A stretch of 5,648 nucleotides of DNA, taken from contig JAHFER010000121.1 in the NCBI GenBank assembly GCA_023248365.1, positions 1-5,648 of the forward strand, given 5' to 3'. Positions 1 through 5,648 of this stretch are shown in pieces. Source of the stretch: Nitrospirota bacterium (GTDB lineage Bacteria > Nitrospirota > 9FT-COMBO-42-15 > HDB-SIOI813). The translations under genes and the position numbers were made by a program. The first letter of the stretch is position 1. Every line of letters begins with the position of its first letter. Below the pieces are notes generated by a model. That model was not told where the DNA came from. It saw nothing but the letters and a program-made list of their open reading frames with translations, and did no database searches.

Positions 1-144
1 TAATGATGAAGGCTATGAAAATTCTTATAATGTCAAACATTTATTTTAACCTTTTTCCAGGAACACAAAGTTACATATATTAGCACAGGTGAGTATTTTT
101 GTCATTGCAGGGCAGGTTGGAACCAATGATTTCAAATCCTCATC

Positions 145-174
145 TTTACTTTAGATGCCTTTATAACTTAAAAT
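145..174 (+). promoter_or_regulatory. Possible sigma70-type promoter for the lipoprotein gene
   Basis: TTTACT at 145-150 matches 4 of 6 bases of TTGACA, and TAAAAT at 169-174 matches 5 of 6 bases of TATAAT, with an 18-base spacer. Transcription would then begin at or very near the ATG at 181, so the mRNA would be leaderless or nearly so, which agrees with the lack of a Shine-Dalgarno sequence there. AT-rich DNA often gives such matches by chance, so this is only a candidate. The rest of bases 1-180 shows no gene, RNA or strong repeat that I can support. Confidence 0.2.
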
Positions 175-180
175 AATCTA

Positions 181-2832
181 ATGTACTATCTTATACTCCT
201 CATTTTTATTTTATTAACCAATGGTTGTGGTAATCAGGGATTAGTTGATAAAGAGGCTCCTAAAATCACAGGGGTTTCTATAGAGACAAATTCCATGTGT
301 AAAAAAGGTGGAAACAGCGTTCCGTGCCTGCTCAGAAGTATTCCATCGGGCGTCGTTACTGTAAATGTCAGGATTAGAGGCAGTGATGATATTGGTATTG
401 CGGGATATTCTATATTGTCTGAGGATTCTCTGGTGCCTGCCAACTGGATAACCATTTCTTCGGCAGGGACATCTTTTGATAATGTAATTCCATTTGATTT
501 ACCTTCAGGAGATGGAATAAAGACCATACGTGTCTGGATTAAAGACCTGGGAGGGAAAATATCGGATGCCTCAAATGCCAGTGTCCTTGTTGTCTCAGGC
601 CAGATTGCAGAGTGGAAAAAAGAATCAATTGATGCGAAGAGTGATTTTGAAAATGGCCTTAACAGTCATTCCTTATTTATTGATAACAATGGGAATCCTG
701 AAATAGTATATGGGGATAATGAACTCTACTCTGCGATGTTCGATTCAACCGGCTGGGCAATTGAAAATATAAAAGATGCATCAATAGTTTCAGGCGGTTC
801 CTCTACCGGTACGTTTATAGCACCGGATGGAAGTGTCCTTCTCAGTTATATTGATACGAACAATAATCTTATTTATGCAACAAATTCATCCGGTTCATGG
901 ATATATACAACAGTAGACGGGGCGGGTTCTATCAGCGGGTTTACCGATATTACACAGGGACCAGGAGGAATTAACATAAGTTACTATGATAGTGCAAAAC
1001 AAGCGCTTAAATATGCATCCTGTGTTTCTGCATGTGATGATCAAGGTAACTGGGTACTTGCGGATGCAGACAATACCGGTGATGATGTCGGGATATATAG
1101 CACTATTAAATCAGGGTCAGACGGGAGTGTCCATATAGCATATTTTGATAATACAAACAATGCAATAAAATATATTACACGTGATAGTAAAGGGGTGTGG
1201 AGTTCTCCGGTAACTGTGGATAGCAACACAGGTGTTTTTAATGCCCTCTCACTGGATTCTGATAATAAGGCGCATATTGCATATTATGATAATACACCAA
1301 CTAATACACCAACAGGCGGGCTTAAATATGCTACAAATGCTTCCGGGGTATGGGTATCAGTTGATGTGGATATGAATAGTAGTGTTGTACATTATCTCTC
1401 GATTGCGGTTGATGCAGGAGGCAGTGTTCACATTGCATACTATGATGGTCTGAGTCCCGGGCTTAAATATGCTTCCAATATATCCGGTTTATGGGTTATT
1501 GCAATATTAGATCATAATGGAATTACGGGTCTGTACAACCGCATTGCCGTAGGTTCTGATAACAAGCTTCATATAAGTTATTTTGATAGTACGAATAAGG
1601 CAGTCAGATATGCTGTATGTGCCGGCAATTGTACAGATACTAACAATTGGAAAAATGTAAGTGTAACCAGTTCCGGAGAGGCAGGAAGATATAATTCTGT
1701 TATCAGAGATCCGTCCGGTAATCTCCATGTGAGTTATATCGGCGGAAGGGATCTTAGATATGCTGAAAACAGTACCGGAAAGTGGAGGACCGCAATTATA
1801 GATGAAAGCGGTAATATAGGAGGATGCTCATCTATGGCTGCAGACTCATCGGGACATTTGCATATTGTATGTGATGACATGGAGAACAAACTACTGAAAT
1901 ATGCTACCTGCAGCAATAACTGTATTGTGCCGGAGAACTGGACTTTTGCCACTGTTGAAAAGAGTGCAACTGTAGGATTTTCATATGTGTCTCTGGCTGT
2001 GGATGCAGATGGCGGACTTAATATAAGTTATCAGGATATTGAAACGACTTCACTTAAGTATGCGTATTGCAGTAAGGATTGCACGGATGATAAAGATGTT
2101 AATGGTCTTGCTGATAACTGGAATAAAATTTTCATTGATAAAATTACAGATATTGACCTTGGGAAATATTCTTCAATTGCAGCAGCCAATACAGGGACGA
2201 AGAAATATATCAGTTACTATAACAGGGGCGCTAATGCAAATGGCGGTGATCTTAAGGTTGCCGTATGTGAGAGCGATTGCATAGATGATAAAAACGGGGA
2301 CGGTCTTGCAGATAACTGGACAATAGAGACAATTGACGAGGGTAAGGCGAATGCTGATGGCACAAAGGATTCAACGGGTCTGTTTACTTCAATCAAAACA
2401 GATAAAAATGGAGATGCCCATGTCAGCTATTTTAATGAAACTTTAGGCGATCTGATGTATGCGACTAATAAAAGTGGTGATTGGGTAAAGACTGCGGTTG
2501 ATAAATATGACACGGCAGGGGTTTATTCGGCTCTTACAATTGGCGCTGATGAAAAGATGTACATAGTCTATTACCGTTATTCCCCGGGTTTGAGTGTATT
2601 AAAATATGCGGTCTGTGACTCTGACTGTACAATAGACAATATAGACAGTGTTACCGGTGAAGGTAATAGTGACGGAATTGGAGATAACTGGAAGACGTAT
2701 ATATCGGATGAATTCGATAATGCAGGGGTGTTTGCTTCAATAATGACTGATAGTGATAGTGGTATTCATATAGTATATTATGACACTGATACAGGCGGGT
2801 TGAATTATACTTTTGGTTCGGGGATTTTCTGA
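181..2832 (+). CDS. Large predicted lipoprotein: Ig-like domain plus 14-repeat beta-propeller-like region
   Basis: The product is 883 residues and I do not recognise a named gene. Residues 1-15 are a short hydrophobic signal ending in LTNG before Cys16, which reads as a lipobox. Gly17 at +2 would not be an inner-membrane retention signal, so an outer-membrane or surface location is inferred. The signal is unusual in having no Lys or Arg before the hydrophobic core. Residues 26-138 resemble a bacterial Ig-like domain (DDIGIAGYSI, then IRVWIKDLGGKIS) with a Cys40/Cys49 pair. Residues 145-883 contain 14 degenerate repeats, roughly 'D..G..HISYYD....LKYA..SG.W.....D'. Six of them have CxxxC after KYA, and three have a DxNxDGxxDNW-type acidic loop. 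The ATG at 181 is the only possible start that keeps the signal, because an in-frame stop lies at 169-171. No Shine-Dalgarno sequence is visible. The stop overlaps the next start (TGATG). A surface binding or adhesion role is possible, but the ligand is unknown and no catalytic motif is seen. Confidence 0.85.
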   Translation: MYYLILLIFILLTNGCGNQGLVDKEAPKITGVSIETNSMCKKGGNSVPCLLRSIPSGVVTVNVRIRGSDDIGIAGYSILSEDSLVPANWITISSAGTSFDNVIPFDLPSGDGIKTIRVWIKDLGGKISDASNASVLVVSGQIAEWKKESIDAKSDFENGLNSHSLFIDNNGNPEIVYGDNELYSAMFDSTGWAIENIKDASIVSGGSSTGTFIAPDGSVLLSYIDTNNNLIYATNSSGSWIYTTVDGAGSISGFTDITQGPGGINISYYDSAKQALKYASCVSACDDQGNWVLADADNTGDDVGIYSTIKSGSDGSVHIAYFDNTNNAIKYITRDSKGVWSSPVTVDSNTGVFNALSLDSDNKAHIAYYDNTPTNTPTGGLKYATNASGVWVSVDVDMNSSVVHYLSIAVDAGGSVHIAYYDGLSPGLKYASNISGLWVIAILDHNGITGLYNRIAVGSDNKLHISYFDSTNKAVRYAVCAGNCTDTNNWKNVSVTSSGEAGRYNSVIRDPSGNLHVSYIGGRDLRYAENSTGKWRTAIIDESGNIGGCSSMAADSSGHLHIVCDDMENKLLKYATCSNNCIVPENWTFATVEKSATVGFSYVSLAVDADGGLNISYQDIETTSLKYAYCSKDCTDDKDVNGLADNWNKIFIDKITDIDLGKYSSIAAANTGTKKYISYYNRGANANGGDLKVAVCESDCIDDKNGDGLADNWTIETIDEGKANADGTKDSTGLFTSIKTDKNGDAHVSYFNETLGDLMYATNKSGDWVKTAVDKYDTAGVYSALTIGADEKMYIVYYRYSPGLSVLKYAVCDSDCTIDNIDSVTGEGNSDGIGDNWKTYISDEFDNAGVFASIMTDSDSGIHIVYYDTDTGGLNYTFGSGIF
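613..2829 (+). repeat. 14 tandem degenerate protein repeats (propeller-blade-like) within the lipoprotein gene
   Basis: The repeats are visible at protein level only; at DNA level they are too diverged to look like recent duplications. Conserved aromatic strands (W) fall at residues 145, 192, 240, 291, 340, 391, 438, 490, 535, 587, 647, 713, 768 and 837. The 14 alternating '(H)I(S/A)YYD...LKYA' cores lie near residues 173, 218, 264, 317, 364, 416, 463, 515, 560, 614, 676, 747, 793 and 861. The array starts with a W strand and ends with a core that lacks its W strand, which is the offset expected from ring closure in beta-propellers. Fourteen units would suit two seven-bladed propellers, but the fold is inferred. 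Confidence 0.75.
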
Positions 2833-4328
2833 TGGATACCCTGCAAAGAAAACTATACCAGCTCATCATCCAGAGACTTAATGGGCAGGATATACATTCA
2901 GAAGTATACAGGGAAAGGATCTTTGAGCTTGTCAGAAAAGGGATTGGCGGGTTTATCGTCTTTGGAGGAGAGAGGGATAGCGTAAAGGCGTTTATTGCAG
3001 AACTCCAGTCTTTATCAGAGATTCCATTATTTATTGCCTCAGACATAGAACGTGGTGTGGGACAGCAGTTTCAGGGCTGTACAGTTTTTCCATGTCAGAT
3101 GGCGGTCAGTGCAGCGGTTAATAAATTTAATCCGGAAGATGTCAGTATTATGAGAGATGCAGTAAAGGCTGTTGCCCTTGAGGCCATAGAAGTTGGGATT
3201 AACATGCTATTTATTCCGGTATTAGACATAAATTCCAATCCTGATAATCCCATTATATGTACAAGGGCCTTTGCTGATAATCCTGAAGATGTATCATGGT
3301 TTGGCGCTGAGTATATAAAGGCACTGGAGGATTCATGCCTTATATCCTGTGCCAAGCATTTTCCCGGTCACGGCGATACCTCAACAGATTCTCATATTGC
3401 GCTTCCTGTAATCACAAAGTCTTATGATGAACTGATGATGGCAGATATTGTTCCGTTTGTGCAGGCTGTCAGGGCAGGGTGTAGGAGTATAATGATCGGG
3501 CATCTCTCTGTTCCGGCCATTGATTCTGTACCTGCAAGTTTTTCAGGGAAGATACTGAGAGATTTGTTGAGAAAAGAACTATGCTTTGAGGGGCTGATAA
3601 TTACTGATGCCCTGAATATGTCAGCATTGGCTGGTTTTGATAATCTGCCGGCACGATGTATGAACGCAGGCGTTGATATACTTCTCCATCCGGCAGATCC
3701 TGACTTAATGGTTCAACAACTTGAAGATGGAATAAGATCAAAGATGATTGATGAAGGGATTATATATACTGCTGTTGAGCGTATTTTGAAAGTAAAGAAA
3801 GGTCTCAGGGATATTAAGAGGGCAGAGGTTGATTACATAAAAAACAATCACCTTTCAGAGCGTATTACAGAGATGTCTGTAACCCTTGTGAAAGGTGAAC
3901 ATGGTTTGCTGCCTGTTAATTTTGGAGATGCGCACCTGATTATTGCAGGGGAGGATAAGTTTTATGAACCTTCGGTGTGGGAGGATAAGTTTAAGAATAT
4001 CACAAATCCCCCCATCCCCCCTTTTCTAAAGGGGGGGCAAGGGGGATTTGACACCGCCATCTTCGTCATCTTCTCTGAAACTGCCGCATGGAAGGGCAGA
4101 TCAGGCATTGATGATATGGAAAAAGACCAGCTTATAGAGATGATTAAAAGTTCAGGCAGGTCTGTTGTAATCTCTTTTGGTAGTCCCTATGTTCTGAGAT
4201 ACTTTAAAGAGGCGGATATACTTATTGCAGCTTATGATAAGAATGAACAGACCCAGAGGGCTGTGATCAATTGCCTGACAGGTAAGACAGAATTCAAAGG
4301 CCGCCTTCCTGTGAAGATATTTGATTAG
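2832..4328 (+). CDS. nagZ: NagZ-like beta-N-acetylhexosaminidase (GH3 family)
   Basis: NagZ hydrolyses GlcNAc-beta-1,4-(anhydro)MurNAc units from imported muropeptides. With no signal peptide, it is expected to act in the cytoplasm. Residues 1 to about 330 are the GH3 TIM barrel. KHFPGHGDTSTDSH lies at 175-188, with the NagZ Asp-x-His general-acid dyad at Asp186/His188. IITDALNM follows, with Asp259 as the expected nucleophile. Other family marks are the substrate-side DIERG at 71-75, TRAF at 144-147 and GHLSVPAID at 223-231. At 498 residues it is longer than enterobacterial NagZ (about 340) and shorter than the two-domain Bacillus type. Residues of about 342-498, including SFGSPYVLRYFKEAD and GRLPVKI, look like a reduced GH3 C-terminal domain. 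That domain carries an in-frame palindromic insertion at about residues 391-406. The start overlaps the upstream stop by one base, and GGGGA at 2820-2824 is a plausible ribosome binding site 7 bases upstream. The 3' end overlaps the convergent amidase gene by 35 bp. Confidence 0.92.
   Translation: MDTLQRKLYQLIIQRLNGQDIHSEVYRERIFELVRKGIGGFIVFGGERDSVKAFIAELQSLSEIPLFIASDIERGVGQQFQGCTVFPCQMAVSAAVNKFNPEDVSIMRDAVKAVALEAIEVGINMLFIPVLDINSNPDNPIICTRAFADNPEDVSWFGAEYIKALEDSCLISCAKHFPGHGDTSTDSHIALPVITKSYDELMMADIVPFVQAVRAGCRSIMIGHLSVPAIDSVPASFSGKILRDLLRKELCFEGLIITDALNMSALAGFDNLPARCMNAGVDILLHPADPDLMVQQLEDGIRSKMIDEGIIYTAVERILKVKKGLRDIKRAEVDYIKNNHLSERITEMSVTLVKGEHGLLPVNFGDAHLIIAGEDKFYEPSVWEDKFKNITNPPIPPFLKGGQGGFDTAIFVIFSETAAWKGRSGIDDMEKDQLIEMIKSSGRSVVISFGSPYVLRYFKEADILIAAYDKNEQTQRAVINCLTGKTEFKGRLPVKIFD
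4003..4050 (+). repeat. Palindromic repeat element inserted in frame in nagZ ('NPPIPPFLKGGQGGF' type)
   Basis: The outer arms CAAATCCCCC (4003-4012) and GGGGGATTTG (4041-4050) are perfect reverse complements. The inner arms CCCCCCTTT (4016-4024) and AAAGGGGGG (4028-4036) are also perfect, around a 3-base loop, and a small internal bulge separates the two stems. The element spans 48 bp, which is 16 codons, so it keeps the reading frame, and it encodes NPPIPPFLKGGQGGF without a stop. From memory, hairpins encoding very similar peptides are dispersed in many environmental bacterial genomes, mostly between genes. Finding one inside a conserved coding gene suggests insertion. The Pro/Gly-rich composition also contrasts with the surrounding GH3 C-terminal domain sequence. 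Confidence 0.85.
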
Positions 4329-5046
4329 GACGTAATATAATTACACCCGGCTTGTTAGCTATATAGCCCATGAAATCTTCATCTATGACCTTCCTGGCGT
4401 TTGACCTGGATGACGCATGACGAATATAAATAATATCTTCTGTCCTGATAATAATTCCAACATGAGAAACATCTAATCCCTCTTCATCAGAATAAATCCC
4501 CACATAGTCTCCGGTCATGAGCCTTTCTGTAACAACCTCATCAATAGCACTTGCAGGGATATATTTAATCTCCCTCTCGATGGACTTAATCCCCTGAATA
4601 ATGTATGTCCCATCTTTCTTACAGTTTAATTTTTTAATGATGTGTATTGTCCGGTATTCACCAATCAAATCTGTGATATCCTCAACGAACTCTGAATTGT
4701 TTTCGATCCAGTCTGTAAAGAAATGATTCCTGCTTTCATAAGAGACATTTCCTGAATGGTATCTGATCCTTCTAAGATTTTCTGTAAATCCGGAAATGGA
4801 GCTTGAAAGACGCATCGCCTCAACATAATCAATAAGTGTAAAGCAGTCCACCTTCTCCAGATTGATTACAAAGACTTCCGGCGTTGTTAAATTTCCAATT
4901 AAAGTAGATCCTTCATAACTGACATTGAGAAAGATTCTGGAAAGAAATTCTATCCTTTTTCCAGCCTCCTTTATTTCAGATGCTTCATTGATAATGCGGT
5001 CTAATTCTTCAATAGTCCATTTGCCGGGATTGATTAACTGTTCCAT
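4294..5046 (-). CDS. DUF1460 family N-acetylmuramoyl-L-alanine amidase (AmiA-like, NlpC/P60-related)
   Basis: The 250-residue product matches the DUF1460 pattern. VDCFTLIDYVEAMR gives the expected catalytic Cys68, GLDVSHVGIII gives His195, and IRHASS followed by KVIDEDFMGYI (209-228) is the typical C-terminal block. MTGDYVGIYS (178-186) is the conserved 'GDxxGI' strand. The characterised member, AmiA of Bacteroides uniformis, splits GlcNAc-1,6-anhydroMurNAc-peptide into disaccharide and stem peptide. Unlike an exported enzyme, this protein has no signal peptide, and the only upstream in-frame codons run into a stop at 5065-5067, so ATG 5044-5046 is the only start. A cytoplasmic, AmpD-like role is therefore inferred. 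The ribosome binding site is weak (CGGA about 9 bases upstream). The gene is convergent with nagZ, overlapping by 35 bp at the 3' ends, and divergent from ampG. The family call is strong; the substrate is inferred from the family and the neighbours. Confidence 0.88.
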   Translation of the reverse strand: MEQLINPGKWTIEELDRIINEASEIKEAGKRIEFLSRIFLNVSYEGSTLIGNLTTPEVFVINLEKVDCFTLIDYVEAMRLSSSISGFTENLRRIRYHSGNVSYESRNHFFTDWIENNSEFVEDITDLIGEYRTIHIIKKLNCKKDGTYIIQGIKSIEREIKYIPASAIDEVVTERLMTGDYVGIYSDEEGLDVSHVGIIIRTEDIIYIRHASSRSNARKVIDEDFMGYIANKPGVIILRPNQISSQEGGL

Positions 5047-5063
5047 CCGAAAAATTCCGAACC

Positions 5064-5089
5064 GTCATTCCCACTTTCGTGGGAATGAC
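5064..5089. repeat. Dispersed-type hairpin GTCATTCCCAC-TTTC-GTGGGAATGAC in the divergent intergenic region
   Basis: Perfect 11-bp arms (5064-5074 and 5079-5089) flank a TTTC loop. The core resembles the 'GTCATTCCC...GGGAATGAC' palindromes scattered between genes in many Gram-negative genomes (from memory). It lies 17 bases upstream of the amidase start on the minus strand. One arm supplies the in-frame stop that bounds the amidase frame. It sits between two divergent starts and has no T-run, so it is not a usual terminator. The remainder of the 94-bp gap (5047-5140) is AT-rich and must carry promoters for both genes. TATGAT at 5127-5132 could be a -10 element for ampG, but I see no convincing -35 partner. 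Confidence 0.75.
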
Positions 5090-5140
5090 ATGTTAATGAT
5101 TTATTATTTGATTACATGTAGTAGTTTATGATAACTTCAC

Positions 5141-5648
5141 ATGAAAGACAATATGCAGTTATCTCTCTCTCAATATTTAAAGATATTCCGCAGCCGTAAT
5201 ATCTCCATATTATTATTCCTGGGCTTTTCATCGGGATTACCGCTTGTCCTTACATCCTCCACTCTGCAGGCCTGGATGGCTGTGGATGGTGTGGATATAA
5301 AGGCGATTGGCATATTTGCACTTGTGGGCCTGCCGTATACAATGAAGTTTCTCTGGTCTCCTCTTATGGACAGGTATGTCCCGCCCTTGCTTGGAAGACG
5401 AAGGGGCTGGCTTATTATCACTCAGATTCTGATTATGATTGGTATTGCTGTATTGAGTCTTAATTCGCCCAAAGAATCATTATGGCTTATTGGTGTTATT
5501 GCTCTTATGATTGCCTTTGCCTCTGCATCCCAGGATATTGTTGCAGATGCCTATCGTACAGATATACTAAAGCAAGAGGAACGGGGCTTAGGTGCAGCAG
5601 TGTTTGTTACAGGTTACAGGATTGCGATGCTTATTGGCGGCGCAGTTG
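5141..5648 (+). CDS. ampG: AmpG muropeptide MFS permease (5' part, runs off the window)
   Basis: This is the first 169 codons of an AmpG family inner-membrane transporter; family members are roughly 400-500 residues or more. AmpG imports GlcNAc-anhydroMurNAc-peptides from the periplasm for recycling. The N-terminal third closely follows the enterobacterial AmpG pattern: SQYLKIF (10-16), GFSSGLPLVLTSSTLQAWM (28-46) in the first membrane segment, LPYTMKFLWSPLMDRY (64-79), then GRRRGW (85-90) in the MFS signature loop between TM2 and TM3. Further matches are ASASQDIVADAYRTD (127-141) and EERGLGAA (146-153). Hydrophobic segments are visible at about residues 21-40, 55-70, 90-107 and 114-130. The start is uncertain. 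ATG 5141 is the first after an in-frame stop at 5132-5134 but has no Shine-Dalgarno sequence. ATG 5153 (Met5) is also possible, with a purine stretch just upstream. The frame is open to the last base. It is divergent from the amidase gene and lies close to nagZ. Confidence 0.93.
   Translation, partial: MKDNMQLSLSQYLKIFRSRNISILLFLGFSSGLPLVLTSSTLQAWMAVDGVDIKAIGIFALVGLPYTMKFLWSPLMDRYVPPLLGRRRGWLIITQILIMIGIAVLSLNSPKESLWLIGVIALMIAFASASQDIVADAYRTDILKQEERGLGAAVFVTGYRIAMLIGGAV

Noticed and set aside
3..83. Small open frame starting MMKAMKILIMSNIYF (26 codons)
   Set aside because: The N-terminus recalls the start of glycosyltransferases, but the frame stops after 26 codons, has no clear ribosome binding site, and nothing homologous continues in the other frames. 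It could be a gene remnant, but that cannot be supported.
89..110. GTGAGT...TTGCAG resembling eukaryotic intron ends
   Set aside because: It is only about 20 bases long and the context is clearly bacterial with uninterrupted genes; a chance match.
2039..2284. 81-codon plus-strand open frame inside the lipoprotein gene
   Set aside because: An out-of-frame shadow of repeats 10-11. The repeat pattern and Cys/acidic motifs exist only in the lipoprotein frame.
2651..3046. 131-codon open frame on the minus strand
   Set aside because: It lies antisense across the lipoprotein/nagZ junction, both of which have strong protein-level support; its own translation shows no recognisable motif.
4332..4344. 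Short palindrome GTAAT-ATA-ATTAC after the nagZ stop
   Set aside because: It has only 5-bp A/T-rich arms, no T-run, and lies inside the amidase coding sequence; not a credible terminator.
5064..5089. Hairpin considered as a rho-independent terminator
   Set aside because: It is located between two divergent gene starts and lacks a following T-tract on either strand; better explained as a dispersed repeat.
4925..5131. 68-codon plus-strand open frame ending near the ampG start
   Set aside because: It is antisense to the well-supported amidase N-terminus and runs through the hairpin repeat (RHSHFRGND is the usual translation of such a repeat); no domain is seen.
5104..5132. ampG promoter with TATGAT as the -10
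   Set aside because: The -10 match is 5 of 6, but at 17-base spacing the -35 position reads TTATTT, a poor match, and TTGATT lies only 13 bases away; too weak to annotate on its own.
5170..5421. 83-codon minus-strand open frame
   Set aside because: It lies antisense to the strongly conserved AmpG N-terminal region.

Overview
The window looks like a piece of a chromosome from a moderately AT-rich Gram-negative bacterium. Two observations support this: a complete lipoprotein with a short signal peptide, and a set of genes for cytoplasmic recycling of peptidoglycan fragments (nagZ, a DUF1460 amidase and ampG), a pathway that is characteristic of Gram-negatives. The dispersed palindromes (an 'NPPxPPfLKGGqGGF'-encoding hairpin and a GTCATTCCCAC...GTGGGAATGAC hairpin) are of types I associate with Nitrospirota, deltaproteobacterial and related environmental genomes. 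I would guess one of these groups, with low confidence. Nothing in the window looks like a phage, transposase, CRISPR array or RNA gene.

Layout. Bases 1-180 hold no gene I can support. Bases 181-2832 (+) encode an 883-residue lipoprotein with an N-terminal Ig-like domain followed by 14 degenerate repeats of about 45-65 residues, which read as beta-propeller blades. Six blades carry a CxxxC pair and three carry an acidic DxNxDGxxD-like loop. Its stop codon overlaps the start of a GH3 beta-N-acetylglucosaminidase (NagZ-like, 2832-4328, +) in the sequence TGATG, so the two are probably cotranscribed and translationally coupled. The nagZ frame contains a 48-bp near-perfect hairpin repeat, inserted in frame into its C-terminal domain. 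A DUF1460 (AmiA-like) N-acetylmuramoyl-L-alanine amidase lies convergently on the minus strand (4294-5046) and overlaps the nagZ 3' end by 35 bp. A 94-bp divergent intergenic region with a second dispersed hairpin separates it from the 5' part of ampG (5141 to the window end, +), the muropeptide permease.

How the genes work together (inference from known family functions). AmpG imports GlcNAc-1,6-anhydroMurNAc-peptides released by lytic transglycosylases. The DUF1460 amidase would remove the stem peptide, the step done by AmpD in enterobacteria. NagZ would split GlcNAc from anhydroMurNAc. The most interesting proposal here is that DUF1460 serves as a cytoplasmic AmpD substitute in a clustered recycling cassette. 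The role of the lipoprotein is unknown; its coupling to nagZ is the only clue.
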